Origin: Paraburkholderia sp. BCC1884
Lineage (GTDB): Bacteria > Pseudomonadota > Gammaproteobacteria > Burkholderiales > Burkholderiaceae
NCBI RefSeq assembly: GCF_900996225.1
Contig: NZ_CAAJGL010000079.1
Span: 705,319 to 769,318, forward strand
DNA length: 64,000 nt
Direction of reading: 5' to 3'
Part shown: piece by piece, positions 7,801-16,373 of the stretch
Position numbering within the stretch: position 1 is the stretch's first letter
Layout: each line of letters opens with the position of its first letter
Position numbers and translations under genes: made by a program
The notes under the pieces: generated by a model
Database searches by the model: none
The model's input: the letters and a program-made list of their open reading frames with translations, nothing else
What the model was told of the DNA's origin: nothing

Positions 7801-9051
7801 GATTGCGACGGCGAATACCAGGAGAGTGCCGACGCGTGGCTCGAGCAAATCATCCTGCGCATCAAAGAGGAAGACGCCGCGCTACATGCCGTGCCGCCGG
7901 ACGGCATGATCAACGCCGTGGTGCCGGGTGTCGTACCGAGCAAGATGCAACCGGCAGCGTCGCGCCTCGTCAGCAATCTGCGACTGAACAAGCAGGGCGC
8001 GGCGAAAGATACGCGTTATTTCTCGCTCGATACAGCGGATTGCGGCCTCGAATACGAAGCGGGCGATGCGCTGGGCGTGTGGCCGAGCAACTGTCCCGAA
8101 CTGGTCGACGAACTACTCGGTTTGAGCCGCCTGAGCGCCGACACCCCGGTGCACGTCGCAGGCGCGGGCGAGATGGGCCTTGCCGACGCGCTCGGCAAAC
8201 ACTACGAGATCGCGCGTCCCAGCGCCGATGCGCTCGCGTTCATCGCGGCGCGCAGCAACCACGGCGTGCTCCGCGAACTGCTGAAACCCGAGCGCAAGGC
8301 CGACCTGAAAAACTGGTTGTGGGGGCAGCAACTCGCCGATGTATTACACGAATTTCCCGTCAGCCTCACAGCCACTGAACTGACCGGCATGCTCAAGCGT
8401 CTGCAGCCGCGTCTTTATTCGATCGCCTCGAGCCCGAAGGCGCATCCCGGTGAAGTTCATCTGACGGTTTGCGCCGTGCGTTACGGCAACGGCCGGCGTC
8501 ATCGCAAAGGCGTGTCGTCGACTTTTCTCGCCGACCGCGCCGCCGAAGCCAACGTGCCGGTGTTCGTCCAGAAGTCCGCGCATTTCCGCCCGCCGCACAG
8601 CGCCGACACGCCAGTGATCATGGTCGGTCCCGGCACCGGCGTTGCACCGTTTCGCGGCTTCCTGCACGAGCGGCGTGCACGCGGCGACAAGGGCCGCAAC
8701 TGGCTGTTCTTCGGCGAGCAGCATGCAGCCACCGATTTTTACTATCGCGACGAACTCGAAGCGATGCGCGACAGCGGTGTCCTGACACGACTCGACGTCG
8801 CGTTCTCACGCGACCAGGCCGACAAGATCTACGTGCAGGACCGCATGCGCGAGCAGGGCGCGCAACTGTGGTCGTGGCTCGAAGACGGCGCGCACTTCTA
8901 TGTGTGCGGCGACGCGAATCGCATGGCGAAGGACGTCGATACGGCGCTCAAGGAAGTGATCGCGCGACATGGCGGCATGAGCGACGACAAGGCGCTCGAC
9001 TACGTGAGCCGTCTCGCGCGCGACAAGCGCTACGCACGCGACGTCTATTGA
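4855..9051 (+). CDS. Assimilatory nitrate reductase fused to a CysJ-like flavoprotein
   Basis: The 1398-residue protein joins a molybdopterin nitrate reductase to an NADPH diflavin reductase. Residues 1 to about 745 are NasA-like: [4Fe-4S] ligands C10, C13, C17 and C45, and a likely molybdenum ligand C138 in SRLCMASAG. A linker rich in Ala, Ser and Thr follows. From about residue 861 there is a flavodoxin domain (LLWASQTGNTES, STFGDGDPPDN), then an FAD/NADPH domain (RLYSIASSP near 1186, GPGTGVAPFRG near 1258, YVCGDANRM, C-terminal Tyr). Electrons could thus pass from NADPH through FMN/FAD to the molybdenum site in one chain. ATG at 4855 begins MSPSTVKTVCPYCG; its ribosome site is weak, so coupling to nirD 17 bases upstream is likely. 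This fusion is known in Burkholderia-type genomes. Confidence 0.93.
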   Translation: MSPSTVKTVCPYCGVGCGMVLHVEDGQVVKIAGDKEHPANFGRLCTKGQSAHVALRKSGRLEDAFVRHARGQDPVPLPMAQAISTTAARLRGLLDQHGPDALSFYVSGQMSIEAQYLVNKLAKGFVGTNNIESNSRLCMASAGSGYKLSLGADGPPGSYEDIDHADLFFVIGANMADCHPILFLRMMDRVKAGAKLIVVDPRRNTTAEKADLFLQIKPGTDLALLNGLLHLLHENGQTDSNFIAEATEGWDAMPAFLADYTPGKVAQITGLSVDEIRRAAQMIGAAKEWISCWTMGLNQSTHGTWHTNAICNLHLATGKICRRGSGPFSLTGQPNAMGGREMGYMGPGLPGQRSVLVEEDRAFVETRWGIPAGTLKPDAGNGTIDMFTRMAAGEIKACWIICTNPVASVANRQNAMAGLSAAELVIAQDAFLDTETNRYADVLLPGALWAEAEGVMINSERNLTLMQKGVEPPGAALPDWQIIARVACEMGFAEAFSYASAEEVFEEITGFSNPRTGYDLRGASHRRLRNTPLQWPLASDAGADRNPVRYLNDGVSQTLKTLPDGTRPRLLFPTASGRATFFARAYAAPAELPDREFPIVLNTGRLQHQWHTMTKTGKVAMLNKLNPGPFVEIHPEDAATLGIKPKDPVEIRSRRGRAVLPAVVTERVSAGNCFAPMHWNDVFGDDLCINAVTSDAIDPVSQQPELKFCAVALSLIRVDVVEPVSHGDDATLTDATASAASAASANIITASAEEPTMPRIDALTTLLQLPSTPAPSFADAQRTYLAGFVSGLRSAESQGIEGVPMLPPHAPFDTTNRLYVDGLLAGLYSRGGKLAATAAGPLTAAEPVQASGVRIVRARPKVTLLWASQTGNTESLTERYATRLMESGFEIRTSCMSDYPAASLVKAQYVLLMSSTFGDGDPPDNAQSFWTELNTENAPRLEGVRFAVLALGDRNYDQFCGHGRRLDERLATQGALRLMERVDCDGEYQESADAWLEQIILRIKEEDAALHAVPPDGMINAVVPGVVPSKMQPAASRLVSNLRLNKQGAAKDTRYFSLDTADCGLEYEAGDALGVWPSNCPELVDELLGLSRLSADTPVHVAGAGEMGLADALGKHYEIARPSADALAFIAARSNHGVLRELLKPERKADLKNWLWGQQLADVLHEFPVSLTATELTGMLKRLQPRLYSIASSPKAHPGEVHLTVCAVRYGNGRRHRKGVSSTFLADRAAEANVPVFVQKSAHFRPPHSADTPVIMVGPGTGVAPFRGFLHERRARGDKGRNWLFFGEQHAATDFYYRDELEAMRDSGVLTRLDVAFSRDQADKIYVQDRMREQGAQLWSWLEDGAHFYVCGDANRMAKDVDTALKEVIARHGGMSDDKALDYVSRLARDKRYARDVY

Positions 9052-9128
9052 CAGTTTCAAGTTTCAGAGAGTACGCAGCTTGCTTCAAAAAGACGGACCC
9101 GGACGAATCCGAATGGCATGGAGGTTGC

Positions 9129-9200
9129 ATGTTCAGGCCGGTTTTCAACATCGTCATCATTTCGGTGCGTCGCGCGCGGCGCAATCCGCCGGAGAGATGA
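9129..9200 (+). CDS. Possible leader peptide ORF 1 upstream of the transporter
   Basis: A 23-codon reading frame (MFRPVFNIV...) starts at ATG 9129 with GGAGG six bases upstream. Its stop overlaps the start of the next mini-ORF as ATGA (9197-9200). The Arg-rich C-terminus resembles nothing I recognise. It may only couple translation towards the transporter, or be chance. Confidence 0.3.
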   Translation: MFRPVFNIVIISVRRARRNPPER

Positions 9201-9226
9201 ACAATCAGTTTTGTGAGGATGTCTGA
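9197..9226 (+). CDS. Possible leader peptide ORF 2 overlapping the transporter start
   Basis: A nine-codon frame (MNNQFCEDV) begins at ATG 9197 after GGAGAG. It ends in TGATG, so its stop shares a base with the transporter ATG at 9226. The transporter ribosome site (GAGGA) lies inside it. This suggests translational coupling. Evidence is positional only. Confidence 0.3.
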   Translation: MNNQFCEDV

Positions 9227-10593
9227 TGAAAAACGTAATGAGCTCCCTAAAGAGTGGGGACTGGCGCGCGCTGGTGGCGTGCTTCCTCTATTTCGACACC
9301 GGTTTCACCGTCTGGGTGCTGTACGGACCGCTCGCACCGTTCATCAGCAAGAGCATTGCGATGACGCCGGCGCAGCAGGGTTTGCTGGTGGCCGTGCCGG
9401 TGTTGTCGGCGGCGATTCTGCGCGTGACGCTGGGCAATCTGTATCAGTCCGCGCACGGCAAGCGGATTGCGCTGATGGGGGTGTTGCTGTCCGCCGTGCC
9501 GACCATCGTGCTGCCGCTGTTGCCGTTCGTGCCGTCATACACCTTGCTGCTGGTGCTGGGCGTGTTCCTCGGCGTGGGTGGCGCGAGTTTCGCGGTGGCG
9601 TTGCCGATGGCGGGCAGCAACTATCCGCCGAAGGTGCAGGGGCTCGTGCTCGGTCTGGCCGCGGCCGGCAATATCGGCGCGGTGCTCGACGGCTTTCTGT
9701 TCCCGCAACTGGCCACCCACTACGGCTGGCAAATGGCCGCGGGCGGTGCGCTGCCTCTACTCGCGATTGCCGCGATTACGCTGTACTTCTGGGCCAACGA
9801 TACGGGTATCAAGTCGGGTAGCGTGCGGCGCGCATTCGGCAGCTTCGCGGTGACGCTGGCTGGTTTGATCGTGCTCGTGTTGCTCGTCGAAGCCGGCATG
9901 TTCGGCTCGGGCAAGACCGGTGTGCTGCTGTTGCCGGTGATCGGCGCGCTGCTGGCGATCGCGGTGCTGCCCAAGCGTTATCGCGCGGTACTGACGGAGC
10001 GTGACACGTGGGCGATCATGCTGGTGTACAGCATTACCTTCGGCGGCTTCGTCGGCATGTCCTCGTATGTGACGCTGCTGCTGACCAATCTCTATCAGCT
10101 CTCGAAGATCGACGCGGGCCTGTTCATGGCGTTGCTCGCCGCGACCGGCGCGATGGTGCGCCCGCTCGGCGGACTGATCGCCGATAAGGTGTCGGGCGTG
10201 CGCGCGCTGACCTTCCTGCTGGCGATCATCTCGCTATGCGACTTCGTGTTCGCTGCCATGATGCCTGCGATGGCGGGAGGCATTGCCTTGCTGTTGTGCC
10301 TCTACGTGGCTTTCGGCCTCGGCAACGGCGCGACCTTCCAGCTGGTGCCGCATCGCTGGGCGGGCCGCACGGGATTGATGTCGGGGATCGTCGGCGCCGC
10401 GGGTGGCATCGGCGGCTTTTATCTGCCGGTCGTGATGGGCATCGCTAAGGAAAGCACCGGCAGTTATCAGATGGGTTTTGCGACCTTCGGCGCGCTGGCT
10501 GCGTGTGCGTTTCTTGCGATCGTCGCGCTGCGTCGCCCGTGGATGGCGTGGTCGATGCAAACCGGAGTGATGCACGCTCACGCGACGGAGTAA
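9226..10593 (+). CDS. Nitrate/nitrite transporter (MFS, NarK/NasA type)
   Basis: This 455-residue MFS permease has about 12 hydrophobic segments. It carries the nitrate/nitrite porter signature around GVGGASFAVALPMAGSNY and the second glycine-rich segment GLGNGATFQLVPHRW, which contains the conserved substrate-binding Arg region. ATG at 9226 follows GAGGA. It lies 174 bases downstream of the nitrate reductase on the same strand, so it most likely imports nitrate for that enzyme. It is a single 12-helix unit, not the NarK1-NarK2 fusion found in some denitrifiers. Confidence 0.92.
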   Translation: MKNVMSSLKSGDWRALVACFLYFDTGFTVWVLYGPLAPFISKSIAMTPAQQGLLVAVPVLSAAILRVTLGNLYQSAHGKRIALMGVLLSAVPTIVLPLLPFVPSYTLLLVLGVFLGVGGASFAVALPMAGSNYPPKVQGLVLGLAAAGNIGAVLDGFLFPQLATHYGWQMAAGGALPLLAIAAITLYFWANDTGIKSGSVRRAFGSFAVTLAGLIVLVLLVEAGMFGSGKTGVLLLPVIGALLAIAVLPKRYRAVLTERDTWAIMLVYSITFGGFVGMSSYVTLLLTNLYQLSKIDAGLFMALLAATGAMVRPLGGLIADKVSGVRALTFLLAIISLCDFVFAAMMPAMAGGIALLLCLYVAFGLGNGATFQLVPHRWAGRTGLMSGIVGAAGGIGGFYLPVVMGIAKESTGSYQMGFATFGALAACAFLAIVALRRPWMAWSMQTGVMHAHATE

Positions 10594-10695
10594 GGCTGCA
10601 CGGCTCTTGCCGATGCATCCCCGGAAGTGTGGCGCGCGGGGCGCCTTGGGCAGCACGCCCACGGCACCCGCGTTTAAACAGCAATACAGCGCGCC

Positions 10696-11853
10696 TTAAA
10701 ACTTATGCCGCAGCGCCAGCCGCACGGCCAACTGCGTGCCCGTCGACGACGGCGCCTGCGTACCCGGAATGAACGCAGCGTCGAGAATCGAGTGGGTCGA
10801 GTCGCCCGCGACCTTCTGATACTCGCCCTGCACATACACGTCCGTGCGCTGCGACAGGTTGTAGTCCGCCATCAAGCCGACCGAGTGAATCTTCGGCTTC
10901 ACGCTGCCTGAGGACGCGTCGTAGTTTTCCATCGTGTACACATACTGCGCGCCGACGAAGAAGGCCGGCGTGAACTGGTACTTGCCGTTCACTTCGAAGT
11001 TCTGATACCTGAGCGTATTCAGTTCGACGCCGGCCGCGGCCAGCGGAATGCCGATATAGCCGTTGCCGGTCGGATTCCTGTAGTTCGAGTTGGTATAGGC
11101 AAAGCCGGCCGTTGCCGAACCGAACGTATAGTTGATGCCGCCGCCGAACACCCGCATGCGTCCGGCAATGAAGCTCGCGTCGTTCGCCGTGATCGCGCCC
11201 GTCGACCCCACGCCCGGATTGTCTGCCTGCATGTACGCCGCCGCGACGAGCAAGCCGCCATTCGCATACTGACCGCCGAAGCTATACGCGCGGTTGTTCG
11301 CGAAGTTCGTGTCGTTGCTGAAGCTGTAGACGCCACCGAACTGGAAGCCGCCCATCTCCGGGCTCGCGTATTTCACGCTATTGCCGAGGCGGAACGAGTT
11401 GTCGGTATTGTCGTTGTCGTACGGATGGGCGAACAGGTAACCCGCCCAGTTGCCGTTCGCCGTGGTCTGCGCGAGGTAATCGACTACCGAGTCGTACTGG
11501 CGCCCAAGCGTGACCGTGCCGAACCGGCTGTCGCTCAGGCCCACATAGGCCTGGCGGCCGAACATGCGGCCGCCCTGGCCGAGCCTTCCCGAGCTCACGT
11601 CGAAGCCGTTTTCCAGCTGGAACACCGCCTTCATGCCGCCGCCCAGATCCTCCGACCCCTTCATGCCCCAGCGGCTGCCTTGCGCATAGCCGCTGGCCAT
11701 CTCCCAGACCGCGCCGTGCCCGGCGTTGTTGGTGTAGTCGATCCCCTCGTCGAGCACGCCGTACAGGGTCACGCTGCTCTGGGCAAACGCGGACAAGGCG
11801 GCCAGTGAGGCGAGTGCGCTCAAGGCGGCGGTGGCGAAGCAATGCTTTTTCAT
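10696..11853 (-). CDS. Gram-negative porin
   Basis: This 385-residue outer-membrane protein belongs to the Burkholderia OmpC-like porin family. It has a signal peptide ending at ALSAFA, a mature start AQSSVTLYGVLDEG, the GSEDLGGGMKAVFQLENGF strand pair, the GRQAYVGLSD loop and a C-terminal Phe (ALRHKF). ATG at 11853 begins MKKHCF after GGAGCT. It is convergent with the nitrate transporter and divergent from the aldehyde dehydrogenase at 12141, so it may bring in that pathway's substrate rather than nitrate. The solute is unknown. Confidence 0.93.
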   Translation of the reverse strand: MKKHCFATAALSALASLAALSAFAQSSVTLYGVLDEGIDYTNNAGHGAVWEMASGYAQGSRWGMKGSEDLGGGMKAVFQLENGFDVSSGRLGQGGRMFGRQAYVGLSDSRFGTVTLGRQYDSVVDYLAQTTANGNWAGYLFAHPYDNDNTDNSFRLGNSVKYASPEMGGFQFGGVYSFSNDTNFANNRAYSFGGQYANGGLLVAAAYMQADNPGVGSTGAITANDASFIAGRMRVFGGGINYTFGSATAGFAYTNSNYRNPTGNGYIGIPLAAAGVELNTLRYQNFEVNGKYQFTPAFFVGAQYVYTMENYDASSGSVKPKIHSVGLMADYNLSQRTDVYVQGEYQKVAGDSTHSILDAAFIPGTQAPSSTGTQLAVRLALRHKF

Positions 11854-12140
11854 CAAGAGCTCCAGACGTTGGTAGTGAGCGGACGGCCTGTTCCGAAGAA
11901 ATTCGAAGCCAGTCGAAGACCGCTGCTTTTTTTGGCGAAGCCCGGATTCTGCTATTTCGAAAGGCTGATCGCGTATGAGGCACATCCCTGGATAAACGTG
12001 ATTTTTTTGAATGTTTGTCCCGCGAATTATTCGCTTGTGGGCGTTGGTGGGGAGGGGAAAAATTCCATCCATGCACCTTTGGCATGTCGCCGATAGCCAA
12101 AGGCAATGCGTTTTCGCACCACGACATTCAGGAGACGACC
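11854..12140. other. Intergenic region between porin and aldehyde dehydrogenase
   Basis: This divergent promoter region of 287 bases holds no convincing gene. It contains a short perfect dyad GCGAA-TTA-TTCGC (12022-12034), a candidate operator, and AT-rich tracts near 11935 and 12002. Confidence 0.5.
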
Positions 12141-13583
12141 ATGCGACTCGACCGCAATTTCGCTAACGGACGGTTCATCGAACCGGCTGCCGATTCCGCT
12201 AGCAGCGAGCTCATCGCCGTCTACAACCCGGCCACCGAGGCCGTGATTGCTCACGTGACGGGCGCGACCCAGGCGGAAGCCATCGCCGCCGTGGACGCCG
12301 CCGCCGTCGCGCAGAAAAGCTGGCGCAAGCTGCCGTCCGCCGAGCGTGCCACCTATCTGCACAAGCTTGCCGAGGCGCTGACCGACTGCGCGCCCGCCAT
12401 CGGCGCAGCGCTCGCGCTGGAGTCGGGCAAGAGCGTCGCCGACGCCACCAACGAGGCCATCTACGCCGGCCAGATCACGCGTTATCACGCCGAGTGGGCG
12501 CGGCGTATCGAAGGCGAAGTGATTCCGAGCGACACGCCCGACGAAAACCTCGTGCTGCATCGCGAGCCGATCGGCGTGGTGGCCTGTCTGATTCCGTTCA
12601 ATTACCCCGTCTACACGTTCATGCGCAAAGTGGCGCCGGCGCTGATCGCCGGTAACACAGTCGTCGTGCGTCCGAGCAACAACACGCCGACCTCCGCATT
12701 CGAAATCGCCAGGGCGGTCGAGAAAGCCGGCTTACCCGCAGGCGTCGTCAACATTCTCGCGATGAATCACGCTACCGCCGAAGCGCTTTGCACGCATCCC
12801 AAGGTCGGCATGATTACGCTGACGGGTAGCGTTGGCGCCGGTCGCAAGGTGCTCGACTACTGCAAGGCGAACATCGCCAAGCCGTCGCTCGAACTGGGCG
12901 GCAAGACGCCCGCGATCATCGAGGCCGACGCCGATCTGGAGAAGGCCGCGCGCGACCTGGTGGCGTCCAAAACCACGCACTGCGGCCAGTTGTGCACGGC
13001 GATCGAACGTGTGTACGTGCAGGAAAGCGTGCATGACCGCTTCGTCGCGCTGCTCAGGCAGCACATGAGCGCAGTCGAATTCGGCGACCGCAGCGAACAA
13101 CCCTCGCTGATGGGGCCGCTCGTCAACGAAGCTTCGCGCCAATCGATTCACGCGATGGTCGAGCGCGCCGTTGCAGAAGGCGCCAGGCTCGAAACCGGCG
13201 GCAAGCTGCCCACGGGTGACGGCAAGGGCTTTTTCTATCCGGCCACGTTGCTGTCGAACTGCGGTCAGGACATGGAAATCATCCAGGAAGAAACCTTCGG
13301 TCCGATCATGCCGGTCGTCAAATACCGCACGCTGGACGAAGCACTGGAAATGGCCAATGACCACCAGTTCGGTTTGTCGTCGGTGCTGTACACGGAGAAC
13401 TATCGCGCGGCGATGAAAGTCGCCAACGGTATCGAAGCAGGCGAGTTGTATGTGAACCGTACGCCGGCCGATCCGTATCAAGGTTTTCACGCCGGCTGGA
13501 AGCGTTCCGGCCTCGGCGGCGACGACGGCAAACACGGCATGCTCGAATTCACCCAGACCCGCCTCGTGGTCATGAAGTACTGA
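12141..13583 (+). CDS. NAD-dependent aldehyde dehydrogenase (AldA-like)
   Basis: This 480-residue enzyme oxidises an aldehyde to the acid with NAD(P). It shows the substrate-binding FNYPVYTFMRK, the NAD-binding TGSVGAGRK, the general-base Glu in SLELGGKTP and the catalytic Cys near residue 285 in CGQLCTAIER. Sequence flavour is that of lactaldehyde/glycolaldehyde dehydrogenase AldA. ATG at 12141 follows AGGAG. A strong terminator comes right after, so it is its own unit, although the genes downstream (transporter, dehydratase, GMC oxidoreductase) look like one pathway with it. Substrate is inferred, not shown. Confidence 0.9.
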   Translation: MRLDRNFANGRFIEPAADSASSELIAVYNPATEAVIAHVTGATQAEAIAAVDAAAVAQKSWRKLPSAERATYLHKLAEALTDCAPAIGAALALESGKSVADATNEAIYAGQITRYHAEWARRIEGEVIPSDTPDENLVLHREPIGVVACLIPFNYPVYTFMRKVAPALIAGNTVVVRPSNNTPTSAFEIARAVEKAGLPAGVVNILAMNHATAEALCTHPKVGMITLTGSVGAGRKVLDYCKANIAKPSLELGGKTPAIIEADADLEKAARDLVASKTTHCGQLCTAIERVYVQESVHDRFVALLRQHMSAVEFGDRSEQPSLMGPLVNEASRQSIHAMVERAVAEGARLETGGKLPTGDGKGFFYPATLLSNCGQDMEIIQEETFGPIMPVVKYRTLDEALEMANDHQFGLSSVLYTENYRAAMKVANGIEAGELYVNRTPADPYQGFHAGWKRSGLGGDDGKHGMLEFTQTRLVVMKY

Positions 13584-13594
13584 AGCTGAATCGG

Positions 13595-13640
13595 CGCGCG
13601 TCGTCCTGAATGATCGATCCAGGAGGCGCGCGTCTTTTTT
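13595..13640 (+). terminator. Intrinsic terminator after the aldehyde dehydrogenase gene
   Basis: CGCGCG (13595-13600) pairs with CGCGCG (13627-13632), an inner TCCTG/CAGGA stem lies at 13604-13624, and TCTTTTTT ends at 13640. Confidence 0.75.
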
Positions 13641-13757
13641 AAAACCGCAGTTCGTCACCCTGTAAAACCGCAGCGAACACGCTGCCAACCCATAACAAAA
13701 CATATTGGAGACCCGGCGGTCCGGCAGACCGGCGCTGTGTCTCCCAGGAGCGCATTC

Positions 13758-15083
13758 GTGTCATCCCAACCCGTCCAAAGCACTCAGGCTTCGCTCGCGT
13801 CCAGCGACGCCGAAGCCGCCTTGCAAAACAGCAAGACGCAACGCTATATCCAGCTGGTGCTGCTGGTCATCGCAGCCGGCGCCATCTATCCGATTCTGTA
13901 TCTGCGGCAGGTGTATCAGCCGACGATGCTCGAAGTGTTCCACATCACCGATAGCCAGCTGGGCTATCTATATTCGTCGCTGGGCACGATTTTTCTGCTG
14001 AGTTACCTGCCGAGCGGCTGGCTCGCGGACCGCATCGCACCGCGTCTGCTGATCTGCTTTTCGTTGATCGCCACCGGCGCGCTTGGGCTGGTCTATTCGA
14101 CCGCGCCGTCGTTCAACGTGTTGATGCTGATTTTCGGCGGCTGGGGCCTGTCGACGGGTTTGACCTTCTGGGCCGCCGTCATCAAGCGCGTGACGATGAT
14201 CGCCGGCGCTCACGAGCAAGGCCGTTTCTTCGGTTTGCTCGACGGCGGCCGCGGTCTGATCGAAGCGATGCTCGCCACGATCGCGATCACGTTGTTCGCC
14301 TGGGTCACGCAGACGAAGGGGGAAACGGTCGCGGCCGGCTTCAGGCTGGTCGTCTACCTGTACGCGTTTCTTTGCATTGCGTTGGGCGTCGTGCTCGCGC
14401 TCGTCAAAGACCCGCAAGGCACCCAGGATGCCGCCGCCAATCGCGCCGCGCGCAAACGCAACAACGTGCTCGTCGATCTGAAAACGCTCGCGAAGATTCC
14501 CGAGTTGTGGCTCGTCGCCGCGATCGTGTTCTGCGGCTATCAGGTGTTCTGGGCAACCTACAGTTTCTCCGCCTATCTGCACGAAGGCGAGATCGGTCTG
14601 ACGGTCGTGATGGCCGGCACGATCACCACACTCAAGCTGTGGATGCGTCCGATCGGCGGCATCGGCGGCGGTTTTCTCGGCGACCGTTACTCGAAGGTCT
14701 CGGTGCTCGTGATCGCGTTGTTTCTCGCGGCGATCTCCCTGCTGGGTCTGATGGCCGCGCCGCTTATCTCGAGCCACGTGCTGCTGGTGTTCCTTGTGCT
14801 CTTCATCGGCATTCTGACGTACGCGATTCGCGGCCTGTACTGGTCGCTGCTCGATCGCTGCAACATTCCGGTCACCACGATGGGCCTCGCCATCGGCCTC
14901 ATCTCCGTGCTGGGTTATTCGCCGGACGTGTTCCTGCCGCTCATCAACGGCTATCTGACGCAGACGTTCCCGGGCGTCTTCGGTTATCAACTGTATTTCG
15001 GCTATGTCGCCGCCATGGCGGCGCTCGGCGGTTTCGCCGGGCTTGCGCTGAAAAACATGCTCAACAGGAAAGAGGGTGCGTAA
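13758..15083 (+). CDS. MFS transporter
   Basis: This 441-residue permease has about 12 transmembrane segments and an MFS loop motif (GWLADRIAPRLLI). GTG at 13758 is chosen over GTG at 13737 because AGGAG lies seven bases before it. The stop codon directly abuts the ATG of the enolase-superfamily gene, so the two are translationally linked. Context suggests it imports the acid sugar or related compound handled by the two enzymes that follow. The substrate cannot be read from sequence. Confidence 0.88.
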   Translation: MSSQPVQSTQASLASSDAEAALQNSKTQRYIQLVLLVIAAGAIYPILYLRQVYQPTMLEVFHITDSQLGYLYSSLGTIFLLSYLPSGWLADRIAPRLLICFSLIATGALGLVYSTAPSFNVLMLIFGGWGLSTGLTFWAAVIKRVTMIAGAHEQGRFFGLLDGGRGLIEAMLATIAITLFAWVTQTKGETVAAGFRLVVYLYAFLCIALGVVLALVKDPQGTQDAAANRAARKRNNVLVDLKTLAKIPELWLVAAIVFCGYQVFWATYSFSAYLHEGEIGLTVVMAGTITTLKLWMRPIGGIGGGFLGDRYSKVSVLVIALFLAAISLLGLMAAPLISSHVLLVFLVLFIGILTYAIRGLYWSLLDRCNIPVTTMGLAIGLISVLGYSPDVFLPLINGYLTQTFPGVFGYQLYFGYVAAMAALGGFAGLALKNMLNRKEGA

Positions 15084-16301
15084 ATGAAAGTTGTCTCGCT
15101 CGAAACGCATATCGTCGCCGTACCGCCGCCGCACGTGGGCGGCATGTACTGGATCTTCGTCAAGCTCAAGACCGATTGCGGGATTGAAGGTGTCGGCGAA
15201 ATCTATTCCGCGACGTTCCATCCGAAAGCGATGACGCCCATCATCGACGATGTGTTTGGCCGTTATCTGCTCGATCACGATCCGCATCACGTCGAGCGGC
15301 TTTGGCGCGAAGCGTATTCGAGCGGTTTCACGCAACGCCCCGATCTGACGATGATGGGCGTCGTCAGCGGTCTGGAAATGGCGTGCTGGGACATCATCGG
15401 CAAGGCGGCCAACAAGCCCGTGTACGAGTTGCTGGGCGGCATGGTGAACCGGCGTCTGCGTTCGTACACGTACCTGTATCCGAAGAACAGCCGCGGCGAG
15501 TACGACTACGACGATCCCGATCTTGCGGCCGAGTGTGCAGTCGAGAACGTCGAGCGCGGCTTCACCGCCGTCAAGTTCGATCCGGCGGGTCCGTACACCG
15601 CTTATTCGGGTCATCAACTGTCGATGGAAGTGCTGGACCGCTGCGAGACCTTCTGCCGCCGCGTGCGCGAAGCCGTCGGCAGCAAAGCGGATCTGCTGTT
15701 CGGCACGCATGGTCAGATGGTGCCGTCCTCTGCGATCCGGCTCGCCAAACGCCTCGAAAAATACGATCCGCTGTGGTTCGAGGAACCGGTGCCGCCGGGT
15801 CAGGAAGGCGCGATGGCGCAGGTCGCCCGGCATACCAGCATTCCGATCGCGGCAGGCGAGCGTCTCACCACCAAGTACGAATTCTCCAAGCTGCTCGAAG
15901 CGGGCGCCGCGTCGATTCTGCAATTGAACGTGGCGCGCGTGGGTGGCCTGCTCGAAGCGAAGAAGGTGGCAACGCTGGCCGAGGTGTATTACGCACAGAT
16001 CGCGCCGCACCTTTACAACGGACCGATTGGCGCGGCGGCCAGCATTCAGCTCGCCACCTGCACGCCGAATTTTCTGATTCAGGAAAGCATCGGCACGTGG
16101 GACGGTTTCCATGCGGCTGTGCTGAAGAAGCCGATTCAATGGGAAGACGGCTACATCATTCCGTCGCAGGAACCGGGTCTCGGCGTCGAGTTGAATATGG
16201 ACGTGGTCAAGGCGCATACGCCGTACACAGGCGAGCGTCTGCATCTGCAAATGGCTTCACAGCCTGTCGACGTGAAAGATCTCGCGCCGGCCAAAGGTTG
16301 A
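15084..16301 (+). CDS. Mandelate racemase/muconate lactonizing family dehydratase
   Basis: This 405-residue member of the enolase superfamily has the capping domain first and the (beta/alpha)7-beta barrel after. Barrel motifs include AVKFDPAGPY, DLLFGTHGQM, LWFEEPVPP and IPIAAGERLTTKYEF, which supply the metal-binding acidic residues, and a late-strand IAPHLYNGP with a His. The pattern is close to acid-sugar dehydratases such as galactonate dehydratase, but the exact substrate is open. ATG at 15084 follows GAGGGTG, immediately after the transporter stop codon. It is probably co-transcribed with the transporter and the GMC oxidoreductase. Confidence 0.88.
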   Translation: MKVVSLETHIVAVPPPHVGGMYWIFVKLKTDCGIEGVGEIYSATFHPKAMTPIIDDVFGRYLLDHDPHHVERLWREAYSSGFTQRPDLTMMGVVSGLEMACWDIIGKAANKPVYELLGGMVNRRLRSYTYLYPKNSRGEYDYDDPDLAAECAVENVERGFTAVKFDPAGPYTAYSGHQLSMEVLDRCETFCRRVREAVGSKADLLFGTHGQMVPSSAIRLAKRLEKYDPLWFEEPVPPGQEGAMAQVARHTSIPIAAGERLTTKYEFSKLLEAGAASILQLNVARVGGLLEAKKVATLAEVYYAQIAPHLYNGPIGAAASIQLATCTPNFLIQESIGTWDGFHAAVLKKPIQWEDGYIIPSQEPGLGVELNMDVVKAHTPYTGERLHLQMASQPVDVKDLAPAKG

Positions 16302-16373
16302 GCCAGGTTCGAACCCGGTGTGACTCTGGCTTAAAGTATTCAATGGATTGAGCGCCGTCTGGCGACATAGAGC

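Noticed and set aside
13968..16250. 760-residue open frame antisense to the MFS and dehydratase genes
   Set aside because: It spans two clear genes on the plus strand and its composition is that of a shadow frame.
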